Notes: generated by a model from the sequence alone, not told the origin. A DNA stretch of 64,000 nucleotides from an uncultured Flavobacteriaceae bacterium (GCA_913020295.1 CAJWAA010000006.1:1-64000), one strand, 5' to 3'. Shown: positions 15,732 to 25,882, counted from the first letter of the stretch. Program-made: numbers and translations.

Positions 15732-17781
15732 GACTTTTTATATCTCATTGTTATGCCTTATTCATCCTCAAATGAATGGGCAAATTAATCCCAAAAATAT
15801 CGATATTGTAAGAGATGCCTATGGGGTACCTCATATATTTACAAAAACAGATGCTGAGTTGGCCTATGGATTGGCATGGGCACACGCAGAAGATGACTTT
15901 AAAACTATCCAAGAGGGCTATTTAGCAGGAAATGCCTTGTTGAGTGATATAATTGGTAAAAAAGGCTTTGGCATTGATTTTGTTACTCAATTCATTGGCA
16001 GTGAACGTCTTTTTGATGAGAAGTATGAAAAGGAAATAAGCCCAGAATACAAATTGATTTTGGAGTCTTACAGTCAGGGTTTAAACCGTTTTGCACAGTT
16101 CTATCCAAAAAAAGTTTTAAGTAAAAAACTTTTCCCCATCACCCCAAAAAAAATGTTTCTTTATTCACAATTGCAACTCTTTGTTTCCTCTAAAGGAGAT
16201 TATTGGGTAAAAAAAATTCTAGGAGATAAACTGGTCTACAATACTGCAGATGATCAGGTCAAAGGCTCCAATACTTTTGGATTTAACAGCTCCAAAACGA
16301 AAGACGGCAATACATATTTGGCAATCAACACCCATCAACCCCTTGATGGTCCGACCTCATGGTATGAGGTTCATCTTTGCAGTGAGGAGGGAACAGATAT
16401 CATCGGGGCCTTGTTTGCAGGCAGTCCCAGTATATTCATCGGTGCCAATAAAAATTTAGCCTGGGCACATACGGTCAATATTCCCGACAAAACAGATGTT
16501 TTTAAATTGGAAATGCATCCCCAAAAAAGGAGATATTATCGTGTGGACAATCATTACTTAAAACTAAAAAAACACAAGGCAAAAGTGTTAGTTAAACTTT
16601 TGGGAATTCCCCTGAAAGTTTCCAAAAGATATTTTGAAAGTATATATGGTCCAACCCTAAAAAATAATTCTGGATATTTTTCTGTAAGAACACCATCTTT
16701 ATTTGAAATCAAAGCATTGGAGCAATGGTGGCGAATGAATAAAGCAAAGAATTTCAGTGAATTTTATGAAATTCTAAAAATGAAAGGTCTACCAGGCTAC
16801 AACATCGGGTATGCTGATAAAAACGATACAATATTTTATATATCTAATGGTTTGATACCAAAACGAGCTCCAGGTTTTGATTGGGCCAATGTAGTTCCAG
16901 GAAATACTAAAAAAACTCTTTGGACAAATACCTATGATATTGAGGAATTACCTCAGATCATTCAACCCCGATCAGGATATTTTTACAACGCCAACCACTC
17001 CCCTTTCAAATCTTCGGATTCACTCGATAATCCCAATGAGGCCATATTTGCTAAAGACATGGGCTTTGAAACTTATGATAATAATCGTTCTAAACGCATC
17101 AAACATTTGATTGATCAACATCAAAAAGTTGATTATAATGATTTTAAAGAGATTAAATATGATCACCAATTTCCAAAACCCTTTCATTATAGTTGGATGA
17201 ATATAGATTCTCTTTTTCGAATGAAACCGGAGAATTATCCAAAAGTCGAGTCCATTTTAAATCAAATTCAAAACTGGGACCGTCGTGCCTCTGCAGATTC
17301 TTATGGTGCGGGAGCTTATGGAATTTTATACTTCAAACTCCGTAAATACTATAAAAAACTTCCTCAGCCTAAAGTTTTTACAAAAAGTATTCTTTATAAA
17401 GCCCTGTTGGAAACTCAAGAGCATATGCTCGAACACTTTGGCCAGACTCAAGTAAAATTGGGAACCTATCAAAAATTAGTAAGAGGAGACAAGGAGTTAC
17501 CAGTTTACGGATTACCTGATGTAATCACCTCAATGTCATCTGTTCCTTATAAAGATGGAAAATCAAAGGTGGTCAGTGGTGAGTCATATATAGAGTTGGT
17601 CAAATTTACTCCTAAGGGCGTAGAAATTGAATCGGTAATTTCTTATGGAAGTTCTGATAACCCCGACTCAAAACATTATTCAGATCAGATGGAACTTTAT
17701 ACCAGATTTAAAACCAAAAAAATGACTTTTGATAGAGCAACTATATACAAAAATGCCTCTAAGAAATATCATCCGAGATAA
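15721..17781 (+). CDS. Secreted penicillin/acyl-homoserine-lactone acylase family (peptidase S45) hydrolase
   Basis: A 686-residue Ntn-hydrolase from the ATG at 15721; the upstream TTG at 15703 would extend into the signal peptide without benefit. It has a signal peptide (FYISLLCLIHPQMNG), then the alpha chain with DIVRDAYGVPHIF and GLAWAHAEDDF. The autocleavage site KGSNTFGF follows, with the expected N-terminal nucleophile Ser183. After it comes AGSPSIFIGANKNLAWAHTVN, typical of the beta chain. The family cleaves amide bonds of acylated compounds such as beta-lactams and homoserine lactones. The substrate is unknown. It is the last gene of the Kazal operon and overlaps the convergent bshA by 13 bp. 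Confidence 0.88.
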   Translation: MKIKTFYISLLCLIHPQMNGQINPKNIDIVRDAYGVPHIFTKTDAELAYGLAWAHAEDDFKTIQEGYLAGNALLSDIIGKKGFGIDFVTQFIGSERLFDEKYEKEISPEYKLILESYSQGLNRFAQFYPKKVLSKKLFPITPKKMFLYSQLQLFVSSKGDYWVKKILGDKLVYNTADDQVKGSNTFGFNSSKTKDGNTYLAINTHQPLDGPTSWYEVHLCSEEGTDIIGALFAGSPSIFIGANKNLAWAHTVNIPDKTDVFKLEMHPQKRRYYRVDNHYLKLKKHKAKVLVKLLGIPLKVSKRYFESIYGPTLKNNSGYFSVRTPSLFEIKALEQWWRMNKAKNFSEFYEILKMKGLPGYNIGYADKNDTIFYISNGLIPKRAPGFDWANVVPGNTKKTLWTNTYDIEELPQIIQPRSGYFYNANHSPFKSSDSLDNPNEAIFAKDMGFETYDNNRSKRIKHLIDQHQKVDYNDFKEIKYDHQFPKPFHYSWMNIDSLFRMKPENYPKVESILNQIQNWDRRASADSYGAGAYGILYFKLRKYYKKLPQPKVFTKSILYKALLETQEHMLEHFGQTQVKLGTYQKLVRGDKELPVYGLPDVITSMSSVPYKDGKSKVVSGESYIELVKFTPKGVEIESVISYGSSDNPDSKHYSDQMELYTRFKTKKMTFDRATIYKNASKKYHPR

Positions 17782-18902
17782 GTTTGTTTTGCTTTCCGGT
17801 AAAGTGACTCATAATTAGAAATTACTTTTTCCATCTCGAATTTTTTAGAAGATTCATAAGCCTGTTCCTTAAAATCCTTATGACGATCATGGTCTTCCAA
17901 AATATGAATAGCTTTATCAGCCATAGCTTTGATGTCACCTACAGGGCAAAGAAAACCGGATACTCCATTGTCAATAACTTCTGGCAAACCTCCAACATCG
18001 GAGCAAACAACTGGAACGCGATGAACCATGGCCTCTAGCGCAGCCAAGCCAAAGCTCTCCTGTTCTGAGGGCAATAGGAACAAATCAGAAAAACACAGTA
18101 TTTCATCTATTTGATTACTCTTCCCCAAAAACAAAATGGAATTATCCATTTGTTGGGATTTACAATAACGTTTAGCACGTTCCTTCTCAGGTCCATCTCC
18201 AACCATTAATAGCTTGACTTTAAGTTTCTCATTTACAATTTTGAAGGTTTTAAGAACATCAATAACCCTCTTGAGGGGTCTGAAATTACTGATATGGGTA
18301 ATGATTAACTCATTATTGGGAGCAATTTGACCTTTTTCGCAAGGGACAGTATTGAGTTTAAACTTTTCAACATCTATAAAATTGGGGATGACCTTGATTT
18401 TAGTGGTAACGTCAAAAAGACGCTCTGTATCATTTTTTAAGCTTTGGGAAACAGCTGTCACATATTCAGAATGATTAATGCTAAACTGGACAGCTTTCTT
18501 GTAAAAAGGATGACTTCCTACCAAGGTAATATCCGTTCCATGAAGTGTTGTAATCATTGGAATTTGAATACCCTCATCTTCCAACATTTTCTTTCCCATA
18601 TAGGCAGCATAAGCATGTGGAATGGCGTAATGAACATGGAGCATATCAATTTTGTATTTTTTTACCACATCAACAATCTTACTGGAGAGGGCCAGCTCAT
18701 AAGGCTGATATTTAAATAAATCATAAGTGGGTACATGGACTTCGTGGAAATGTAAACCCAGGGTTAGATTTTGGATTCGCACCGGTTGCTTGTAAGTTAT
18801 AAAATGGATTTCATAACCTTTTTTGACCAAATAAAGTCCTAGCTCAGTTGCGACTACACCACTGCCCCCAAATGTGGGATAACATACAATTACAATTTTC
18901 AA
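17769..18902 (-). CDS. bshA: N-acetyl-alpha-D-glucosaminyl L-malate synthase
   Basis: A 377-residue GT4-family glycosyltransferase that joins UDP-GlcNAc to L-malate in the first step of bacillithiol synthesis. The match is strong over the length: [16 protein letters not shown] at the start, [32 protein letters not shown], then the GT4 C-terminal E-x7-E region ([16 protein letters not shown]). It closes a leftward block that starts with the amidase gene and lies 11 bp after the GH3 fusion. bshB and bshC are not in the window. Confidence 0.93.
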   Translation of the reverse strand: MKIVIVCYPTFGGSGVVATELGLYLVKKGYEIHFITYKQPVRIQNLTLGLHFHEVHVPTYDLFKYQPYELALSSKIVDVVKKYKIDMLHVHYAIPHAYAAYMGKKMLEDEGIQIPMITTLHGTDITLVGSHPFYKKAVQFSINHSEYVTAVSQSLKNDTERLFDVTTKIKVIPNFIDVEKFKLNTVPCEKGQIAPNNELIITHISNFRPLKRVIDVLKTFKIVNEKLKVKLLMVGDGPEKERAKRYCKSQQMDNSILFLGKSNQIDEILCFSDLFLLPSEQESFGLAALEAMVHRVPVVCSDVGGLPEVIDNGVSGFLCPVGDIKAMADKAIHILEDHDRHKDFKEQAYESSKKFEMEKVISNYESLYRKAKQTYLG

Positions 18903-18913
18903 TGGTTCATATT

Positions 18914-21811
18914 TTAATAAATTAAAGCTTTGTAGACCAAGGCTTGCATTCGAGTTCTAACATTCTTTTGACCCAACAAATTATTTGACATGCTGGGGTA
19001 AGTTCTGTTCGATAAAAATACGAAAATCAATTCTTGATCGGGATCAGCCCAGGCATAAGTTCCCGTAAAACCCATATGGCCAAAACTTACTTTGGATACA
19101 CACCCGCAGGTAGAACCCTCTCCCCCTAACTGAGGTTTATCAAATCCTACCCCTCTTCTATTCCCCTCATCACAATAGTAACATTTATTGAATTCATCGA
19201 AGGTTTTTGAAGTAATAAATTCATGTCCATTGACACTTCCCTTTTGCAAATACATTTGCATAATATAGTAAACTTCTTTAGCGTTAGAAAACAATCCTGC
19301 ATGGCCTCCTATGCCACCTTGCATTGCAGCCCCCATATCATGAACATACCCTCGTAACTCTCGGTGCCTGAAATAATCATCTATTTCTGAGGGTACGATT
19401 TCATCCTTTGGCACAAACTTCCATGGATTGAAAAGTGTACGCACTAATCCTAATGGTTCATATAAAAACTCATCGGCCAAATCATTGAGTGGTTTTTTGT
19501 ATTTTTTTTCAAGAAAATTTTTAAACAGATAAAAGGGTAAATCAGAATACTTATAGTATAATGAATCAAGGAGAGGACTACCAATAACTTGCTTTTTAAT
19601 CTTTTGATTAAAATTGGATCTGAGGTAAAGTTGATCTGCCACTGGAATATTAAATCGAGTTTTATCATGATCGCGATAAAATTTTCTAAGTGGTTGACCT
19701 TTTTCGTCAATAGTTTCTTTATAAAATGGAATCCAAGGAGTAAGTCTTGCGTAATGAGATAGAGATTCTTTTACACTCATATTAGCTTTATTTGTTCCTT
19801 CCAGCTCCGGCATAAAATCTCTAAAAGAGCTATTCAATCCAAAGCTGTTTTGGTCTACCTCCCTCATAATTAGGGGAAGCGTAGCGGTAATCTTCGTTAG
19901 GGAAGCCAGATCATAGAGGTGATGGTTTTCTACTTTGATTTTTTTATTGTAGGTGTGATGACCAAAACTTTTGTGATATAAAATTTCTCCGCTTTTAGCA
20001 ACCAATATTTGCATACCAGGAGTAATTGCTGAGTCAATGACTCGTTGGGCAAAATAGTCAATTTCGGCCAATCGATCCGGATCAAATCCTTTTTCAATCA
20101 AGCCTATCCTTTTATTTTTCTCGTTGGGCTCAAATCGGATTCCATAACCCACTGGAAATCTATTGGAAATACCTACAGGCAATGATCCTAAAAATGAACC
20201 ATAACCATTCATCAATTCGGCACTAATTTTTTGACTAATTGGGCTATTTTGATAACTCACAATCAAAGCTTCTATGGAAGAAAGATCTCCCAAATCAATG
20301 AGTGAATATGGGTTGACAAAAATATTTAATACAAGCTCATGTTTACGAGCTATGGCCTCAATCAATTCTATATCTTCTTTTGAAAAATCAGCTGATAAAA
20401 AAGGGGAACTATTAGAACGATGATAACTTATAATGACTTTTTTAAAATCTTTAAGAGCAATTAAGGTTTCGTCTATTGTAGATGGGGTTAAAGTTTTGAT
20501 GTTAACGTAATCTCTCAATTGAGTTTCAAAAACATCACTTTGGTCATCTCCCAACTTGATATGTGCATAGTTAGTTCGTGGATCTAAAGGAAGCAATTGA
20601 TTATCGTTTTTTAAGAGCGTAATACTTTTAGCATAAGCTTCTTCAATCAAAAGGGTGTCTTTTTTGGTATTGAGTCGAGTATAGATATTTTTAGTATCAA
20701 CTCTATTTTTATGGGTCAAACCTACCTTGTATTTTGCTTTGAGTATTTTTTTGACGGATTCCTCTACTCTTGTTTTGACTGCATTAAATTTTTGGTAAGC
20801 GATTTTAATTTTTTCAATACCCAGAGGAATATCTTTAGAAATCAAAAGGATATCATTCCCTGCCATAAGGGCTAATAAATCCATATTTGAATCAGGGTCA
20901 TTGGGCTCAGCCCCTTTCATATTGAGCGCATCGGTTACTGCCAGGCCATTAAATCCGATATTTTGTTTCAACAATTGGGTCACCACGGAATGAGAGAGGG
21001 AGGTCGGGTCTCCAGTAACAGTCAATGCAGGAACATTCAGGTGAGCTGTCATAACTGAGCTTAAACCTTGTTCAATGGCTTTTTTAAAAGGGTAGGTTTC
21101 TATTTCTTCCAATCTGGAACGATCAAAACTGACCGTTGGAAGGGTTTTATGCGAATCTTTGGCGGTGTCTCCATGTCCAGGAAAATGCTTGCCTGAAGTT
21201 AGTATCCCTGCATCGTGGTGACCAAGCATCAATGCAACTCCCTTCTCGGCTACTCTTAAGGGATCCTCTCCAAAAGACCGATTCCCAATGATAGGGTTTT
21301 GAGCATTTGTATTAATATCCAATACGGGAGCATAACTCATATTAACACCTAGTATTTTCTCTTGTTCACCCATTCTTTTGCCAATTTTACGAATGATAGA
21401 ATTTTCTTTAATTGCACCAAGGGTCATACTCCATGGAAAAGCAATTACAGAATCCAATCGCATGGCCACTCCCCACTCCGCATCCATACTGATCAGCAAA
21501 GGGACTTTTGACATGGATTGAAATTCATTCAACCATTGAGTTTGTTTAACAGGGGCCCCTAAAGAAAAAATTATCCCTCCAATATGATATTTTTCAATTA
21601 AACTTCTGATATCATCAAAATGCTCATCATCTTTTTTAGAAAAGACCATGGGGGTAAAAAGCTGTCCTATTTTTTGATCCAAACTCATGGTATGATAAAC
21701 ACTATCTATCCATTTTTGCTGAAGCTTGGGATTTACTGAAAGTAAGGGATCTGGTTGCTGCGCTAAACAAACGGTCCAAAACAGGACAAAAAATGTAGCT
21801 AAAATACGCAT
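18914..21811 (-). CDS. GH3 beta-N-acetylglucosaminidase fused to a class C beta-lactamase-like serine hydrolase
   Basis: A 965-residue exported fusion with signal peptide (FFVLFWTVCLA). Residues about 35-370 form a NagZ-type GH3 barrel with KHFPGHGDT at 208-216 (the His/Asp general acid/base dyad of NagZ enzymes) and nucleophile Asp294 in AVTDALNMKG. A middle region resembles the GH3 C-terminal domain (about 390-560). Residues about 575-965 are a beta-lactamase/AmpH-like domain with Ser637-x-x-Lys640 (SLTK), a YSD motif and GGIGGHAGLFS. The two halves suggest coupled glycan and peptide trimming of cell-wall fragments in the periplasm. Such fusions are common in Bacteroidota. Confidence 0.9.
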   Translation of the reverse strand: MRILATFFVLFWTVCLAQQPDPLLSVNPKLQQKWIDSVYHTMSLDQKIGQLFTPMVFSKKDDEHFDDIRSLIEKYHIGGIIFSLGAPVKQTQWLNEFQSMSKVPLLISMDAEWGVAMRLDSVIAFPWSMTLGAIKENSIIRKIGKRMGEQEKILGVNMSYAPVLDINTNAQNPIIGNRSFGEDPLRVAEKGVALMLGHHDAGILTSGKHFPGHGDTAKDSHKTLPTVSFDRSRLEEIETYPFKKAIEQGLSSVMTAHLNVPALTVTGDPTSLSHSVVTQLLKQNIGFNGLAVTDALNMKGAEPNDPDSNMDLLALMAGNDILLISKDIPLGIEKIKIAYQKFNAVKTRVEESVKKILKAKYKVGLTHKNRVDTKNIYTRLNTKKDTLLIEEAYAKSITLLKNDNQLLPLDPRTNYAHIKLGDDQSDVFETQLRDYVNIKTLTPSTIDETLIALKDFKKVIISYHRSNSSPFLSADFSKEDIELIEAIARKHELVLNIFVNPYSLIDLGDLSSIEALIVSYQNSPISQKISAELMNGYGSFLGSLPVGISNRFPVGYGIRFEPNEKNKRIGLIEKGFDPDRLAEIDYFAQRVIDSAITPGMQILVAKSGEILYHKSFGHHTYNKKIKVENHHLYDLASLTKITATLPLIMREVDQNSFGLNSSFRDFMPELEGTNKANMSVKESLSHYARLTPWIPFYKETIDEKGQPLRKFYRDHDKTRFNIPVADQLYLRSNFNQKIKKQVIGSPLLDSLYYKYSDLPFYLFKNFLEKKYKKPLNDLADEFLYEPLGLVRTLFNPWKFVPKDEIVPSEIDDYFRHRELRGYVHDMGAAMQGGIGGHAGLFSNAKEVYYIMQMYLQKGSVNGHEFITSKTFDEFNKCYYCDEGNRRGVGFDKPQLGGEGSTCGCVSKVSFGHMGFTGTYAWADPDQELIFVFLSNRTYPSMSNNLLGQKNVRTRMQALVYKALIY

Positions 21812-21817
21812 ATCAAT

Positions 21818-22300
21818 CTAAAAATATCGGGCATGCCAACTCTGGGAGGCTGGGACCTCCCAATGAGTATCATATTCCATTTTATTCAGAACTAAATTAT
21901 TAAAAACAATAACATCGGCTTTAACTTGTTTTTTCTTTGCTTTGGTTCGAAATTCTTTAAGTGGAATATGATCTATGAAATTTTCATTTCTGAAGGTAAC
22001 ATTCATTTTATCTAAAAGTGTAACACCAAAATCACTTTCCAAAGATTGGATAAAATGAACAGAGGAATCTATAGAGCAACCCGAAGCAGACTGAACGGAT
22101 TCATTCAGGCCCAAGACAACAAAGCGATTGTAAGGCAGATCAATTCCTGCATGAAGATCAGAACCATGAGCAGTCCATTGTTCTATAAAAGCTTTTGCTT
22201 TTTCATGAATCAGGGGAAGCTCCTCGGTTATGAATGGTCGATTGGATGGGTAAATCCATACGCGAGCGTGATCGGGAAGTTGATCAAATGGAACGAACAT
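21818..22300 (-). CDS. Conserved Bacteroidota protein, often named ABC transporter ATPase
   Basis: A 160-residue soluble protein starting MFVPFDQLPDHARVWIYPSN, with the conserved GCSIDSSVHFIQSLE and IVFNNLV segments and a WEVPASQSWHARYF end. I recognise it as a widely conserved flavobacterial family. Databases often call it an ABC transporter ATPase, but no Walker A, signature or Walker B motif is present here, so that name is probably wrong. It lies between the Fe-S CCG protein (3 bp) and the GH3 fusion (6 bp), in the same transcript. Confidence 0.8.
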   Translation of the reverse strand: MFVPFDQLPDHARVWIYPSNRPFITEELPLIHEKAKAFIEQWTAHGSDLHAGIDLPYNRFVVLGLNESVQSASGCSIDSSVHFIQSLESDFGVTLLDKMNVTFRNENFIDHIPLKEFRTKAKKKQVKADVIVFNNLVLNKMEYDTHWEVPASQSWHARYF

Positions 22301-22303
22301 TGT

Positions 22304-23083
22304 TTAGAGATCTTCAGCTTTAGAGATAAGTTCAGCAATGTCCTGTACATGAATCTTATTTTCCTGTTCTTTATTTTTTACACCATCAGACATCATAGTG
22401 TTGCAAAAAGGACAAGCTGCAGCAATGATCTCTGGTTGGGTCTCCATGGCCTGTTCGGTTCTTTTTATGTTAATGTCTTTATTGCCTTTTTCGGGCTCCT
22501 TGAACATTTGGGCACCTCCTGCTCCACAACAGAGTCCTTTTGACTTACAATTTTTCATCTCAACTAACTCAGCATCTAATTTTTTGATGAGTTCCCTTGG
22601 CGCTTGATATACTTGGTTGGCACGTCCCAAATAACAGGGATCGTGATAGGTAATCCGCTTTCCCTTGTAAACCGAGCCAGAAATGGTAAATCTCTTCTCT
22701 TTGATAAGCGTATTGATAAAGGTGGTGTGGTGCATTACTTCGAATTGGCCCCCCAAAGAAGGATACTCGTTTTTTAGGGTATTAAAACAGTGAGGACATG
22801 TGGTAACGATTCGCCTAACCTGATAAGCATTCATCACCTCTATATTGGTCATGGCCTGCATTTGAAAAAGAAATTCATTACCAGCTCTTTTGGCTGGATC
22901 ACCGGTACAGCTTTCTTCTGACCCCAAAACTGCAAATGACACACCTGCTTTGTGAAGGATCTTTATAAAGGATTTAGTAATTTTTTTGGCGCGTTCATCG
23001 AAACTACCAGCACAACCTACCCAAAATAAAACCTCTGGTTTTTTTCCCTCTGCTGATAATTCTGAAAGCGTTGGAATGTTCAT
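22304..23083 (-). CDS. Fe-S oxidoreductase with two CCG domains (HdrB/LutA-like)
   Basis: A 259-residue cytoplasmic protein with two cysteine-rich CCG domains. The first has FWVGCAGSFDER and VTTCPHCFNTLKNEYP; the second has YHDPCYLGR, LCCGAGGAQMF and AACPFCNTMM. This is the layout of heterodisulfide-reductase B and glycolate/lactate oxidase Fe-S subunits. Its natural partner is the membrane-bound 2x[4Fe-4S] protein at 23557-24879, two genes upstream. Together they could move electrons between a soluble donor and the membrane. The donor is unknown. Confidence 0.88.
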   Translation of the reverse strand: MNIPTLSELSAEGKKPEVLFWVGCAGSFDERAKKITKSFIKILHKAGVSFAVLGSEESCTGDPAKRAGNEFLFQMQAMTNIEVMNAYQVRRIVTTCPHCFNTLKNEYPSLGGQFEVMHHTTFINTLIKEKRFTISGSVYKGKRITYHDPCYLGRANQVYQAPRELIKKLDAELVEMKNCKSKGLCCGAGGAQMFKEPEKGNKDINIKRTEQAMETQPEIIAAACPFCNTMMSDGVKNKEQENKIHVQDIAELISKAEDL

Positions 23084-23096
23084 ATTAAATGATTAT

Positions 23097-23543
23097 TTAA
23101 TTTTCTTCACCATCATCAAAAACCTCGATTGTAACTTCTTTTTCAATCAGATCGGTAAACTTTCCATTATAACGGGTGGCCTTTACTAGGTGGTTATCTA
23201 TCCAATGGTAATTACCGCCCCTTGGTTTACCCATCAAAAGACTGTGGTATTTGAAACCATTGGTTTTTAACCATTTTTCGGTAACTTCCCTGTGGGACTC
23301 AACCCTGGAGGTAAAAAAACAGATCAGATGACCATCGTCATACCATTTGTTGAGAGTTTCCAGAGCATCAGGATAAATTTTAGCTGTTGCCATTCTCTCC
23401 GGTTCCTCATTCGGTATATCATCACAGATCGTTCCATCTATATCGATCAAATAGTTTTTGATCCCATCAGGAAGAACAGGACTGACAATTTCACCATTTT
23501 CAACTTTTTTGTGTAAGTAGCTTTCTGCTTCCTCTTTTTCCAT
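23097..23543 (-). CDS. HAD-superfamily phosphatase-like protein
   Basis: A 148-residue protein from the ATG at 23543. An alternative ATG at 23567 overlaps the upstream stop by 11 bp. HAD motif I is seen as LIDIDGTICDD (Asp34, Asp36), motif II Ser/Thr in CFFTSR, and a later KPRGGNYHWIDN strand with the motif IV-like acidic residue. No cap domain is visible at this length. In flavobacterial annotations I recall related proteins being called phosphoheptose isomerase, which the motifs do not support. It is wedged between two Fe-S protein genes of one transcript. Confidence 0.8.
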   Translation of the reverse strand: MEKEEAESYLHKKVENGEIVSPVLPDGIKNYLIDIDGTICDDIPNEEPERMATAKIYPDALETLNKWYDDGHLICFFTSRVESHREVTEKWLKTNGFKYHSLLMGKPRGGNYHWIDNHLVKATRYNGKFTDLIEKEVTIEVFDDGEEN

Positions 23544-23556
23544 AATACAGTTTAAT

Positions 23557-24879
23557 TTAATTTTCATTAGCCCAAAGCATTCGGTCTTGATTGTTGAAAG
23601 GCCATGGTGCACCGTTATTTTCTATGTTACTCATCATATTATTTAGATCACTTGGAGCTGCGGACTCCTCCATTACCAAATATTGCCGCATGTCCATAAT
23701 AATCGAAAGGGGATCAATACCAATGGGACAAGATTCCACACAAGCATTACAAGAGGTACAAGCCCATAGCTCTTCCCTGGTTATGTAATCATCCAGTAAT
23801 TGCTTATCATCATCTTGAATAGTGCCATTCTGGTTGATATTTCTCCCCACTTCTTCCATTCGATCTCTTGTATCCATCATGATTTTTCGGGGAGACAACA
23901 GCTTTCCGGTTTGATTCGCAGGGCATTCGTCGGTACACCTTCCACATTCTGTACATGTATATGCATTCATCAATTGAACCCAATTGAGATCGGTAATATC
24001 CGAAGCCCCAAATTTTTCAAGAACAATGTCATCATCAGGAGGGGCGTAAGGATCAGCATTGGGGTCCAACATTAATTTTACTTCTTTTGTTACAGTTTCG
24101 TTATTTTTAAACTTTCCTTTGGGGCTTAGGTTTTGAAAATAGGTGTTTGGGAATGCCAAAAGAATGTGAAGGTGTTTTGAATAGTAAAGATAATTGAGGA
24201 AAATCAATATTCCAATAATGTGCATCCACCAAAAGCTACGTTCCAACACTACCAACATCGATGGCGAGAAAGAGGAAAACAATGGGGTCATTAACTCTGA
24301 GACAGGAAATGAACCTGCTCTGATATAATAGGGATCACCCGAATCTTGCAGGAGGAGATCTGTAGCATTCATAGACAAAAAAAGTGTCATAAGAACAATT
24401 TCGAAATAAAGAATATAGTCAGCATCTTTCTTAGGCCAACCTCTCATTTCGGGTTTCCAAAAACGTTTAACTCTGATAGTATTTCGACGGAGCCAGAACA
24501 ATACCACACATATAAGTACCAATGCAGCCAAAATTTCGAAGGAAGCAATTAGTAAATCATATGCTTTACCCAAAAAAGGGGCAAAGACACGATGTGTTCC
24601 AATTAAGCCATCCAAAACAATCTCAAGAAGCTCAATGTTTATAACAATAAATCCAATATAAACTACAATATGGAGAATGCCAGCAATAGGTCGGGTAACC
24701 ATTTTAGATTGTCCCAAGGCAACTCGGATCATGTTGGACCACCTCTTTTGAGCATGATCTTTTCTTTCAATGGCTTTACCCATCTGTATATTCCTTTTTA
24801 CAAAAAGTATGTTTTTTCTGAAGAAGAAAATGGCTGTAACCAAAAGAATTGCAAAAATAATATTGGATAGATAGGCCAT
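23557..24879 (-). CDS. Membrane-bound 2x[4Fe-4S] ferredoxin-type protein (HdrC/NarI-like)
   Basis: A 440-residue protein. About 250 N-terminal residues carry five or six transmembrane helices (YLSNIIFAILLVTAIFFF at the start, then a block with conserved His in GILHIVVYIG and MHIIGILIF) resembling the NarI-type cytochrome b domain. The C-terminal half has two cysteine clusters, CTECGRCTDECPAN and CTSCNACVESCPIG, each for a [4Fe-4S] cluster. This matches the membrane half of an HdrDE-like redox pair, with the CCG protein at 22304 as partner. It follows the MCE gene by 8 bp. Confidence 0.88.
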   Translation of the reverse strand: MAYLSNIIFAILLVTAIFFFRKNILFVKRNIQMGKAIERKDHAQKRWSNMIRVALGQSKMVTRPIAGILHIVVYIGFIVINIELLEIVLDGLIGTHRVFAPFLGKAYDLLIASFEILAALVLICVVLFWLRRNTIRVKRFWKPEMRGWPKKDADYILYFEIVLMTLFLSMNATDLLLQDSGDPYYIRAGSFPVSELMTPLFSSFSPSMLVVLERSFWWMHIIGILIFLNYLYYSKHLHILLAFPNTYFQNLSPKGKFKNNETVTKEVKLMLDPNADPYAPPDDDIVLEKFGASDITDLNWVQLMNAYTCTECGRCTDECPANQTGKLLSPRKIMMDTRDRMEEVGRNINQNGTIQDDDKQLLDDYITREELWACTSCNACVESCPIGIDPLSIIMDMRQYLVMEESAAPSDLNNMMSNIENNGAPWPFNNQDRMLWANEN

Positions 24880-24887
24880 CTTTTACC

Positions 24888-25829
24888 TTAATTTTCGTTT
24901 CTAGTATAAGGTTTTTCTTTTTTTCCAAAAAGAGAAAAATGAACATATCTTTTGGGATGGTTTTTTAGATCACTGATAAGACTTTCAAGTTCATTAGAGG
25001 CTTTAGTTAGATTTTCGTAAAGATCTTTATCATTAATAAATTTACTTGCAGTGCCCTCCCCCGATTCAATTTTAGAAACGATCCTATTTAACCCCTCAAC
25101 TGTATTATTGAATGATCTGATGGTATGACCAAGATGGGTATTTGAAAGGGAATCAGTAATGGATTTTAAATTGTCAGATGTATTTTTGATATTATAAAAA
25201 GTAAGATTGAGAGACTCTTGGTTCGCATCTAAGATTTTGACAGCAGCTAAAGATGCCTTGTTCAAATTATTTGTTGTAATGGAGAGGTTTTCTAAAGTTC
25301 TTTTTAGGTTAGTTTGGGTATCATTGTCTAAAACATTACTCACCCCAGCAAAGAGTGAATCCGCACTGCTAAGCATACTTTCAATCTTTATCTGTAAAGG
25401 CTCTATTTGACGATTGATGAGTTCAGTAAGGCCAGGTTTTACATTTGCTTTAAGGGTATCTCCCTCTTTCACTACATTTCGAGGATCAAACACTGGAACG
25501 ATAGTGATGGCTTTTCCTCCAATAACTCCGGTTTCGTATAGGGTAGCCTTACTTTGATTGGAAAAATCCAATTCCTCACGTACTTCCATAGTAACCAATA
25601 TTTTGGTAGTATTTGTAAGAAAATCAATATTGGATATTTTCCCAATACTAAGACCATTGATACTGACTTTCGCTCCCGAAACTAATCCTTCAACCTCATC
25701 ATAGATCGCATAAAGGGTTTTTGTATTGTTAAACATAGCATTCCCCTTAAGAAAACTGTACCCATAGATGAACAAAGCAACACCCCCAAGTACCAAAATT
25801 GCAGTTTTAATTTCCCTTGTTATTTTCAA
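24888..25829 (-). CDS. MCE/MlaD domain lipid-transport protein
   Basis: A 313-residue protein with one N-terminal transmembrane helix (TAILVLGGVALFIYGYSFL) and then an MCE domain (about 35-110: LYAIYDEVEGLVSGAKVSINGLSIGKI). After it comes a long helical tail rich in N, L and S with heptad-like spacing. MCE proteins form periplasmic rings or tubes that carry phospholipids between inner and outer membranes. The partner ABC ATPase and permease genes are not in this window. The gene lies 53 bp after the amidase. Confidence 0.87.
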   Translation of the reverse strand: MKITREIKTAILVLGGVALFIYGYSFLKGNAMFNNTKTLYAIYDEVEGLVSGAKVSINGLSIGKISNIDFLTNTTKILVTMEVREELDFSNQSKATLYETGVIGGKAITIVPVFDPRNVVKEGDTLKANVKPGLTELINRQIEPLQIKIESMLSSADSLFAGVSNVLDNDTQTNLKRTLENLSITTNNLNKASLAAVKILDANQESLNLTFYNIKNTSDNLKSITDSLSNTHLGHTIRSFNNTVEGLNRIVSKIESGEGTASKFINDKDLYENLTKASNELESLISDLKNHPKRYVHFSLFGKKEKPYTRNEN

Positions 25830-25882
25830 ATTTCAGTTGATTTACAGGTCTTACAAACATAATATTTTTTTGTGGATAGAGC

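Noticed and set aside
22046-22543. Plus-strand reading frame of 165 codons
   Set aside because: Antisense to two conserved genes (21818-22300 and 22304-23083); shadow frame.
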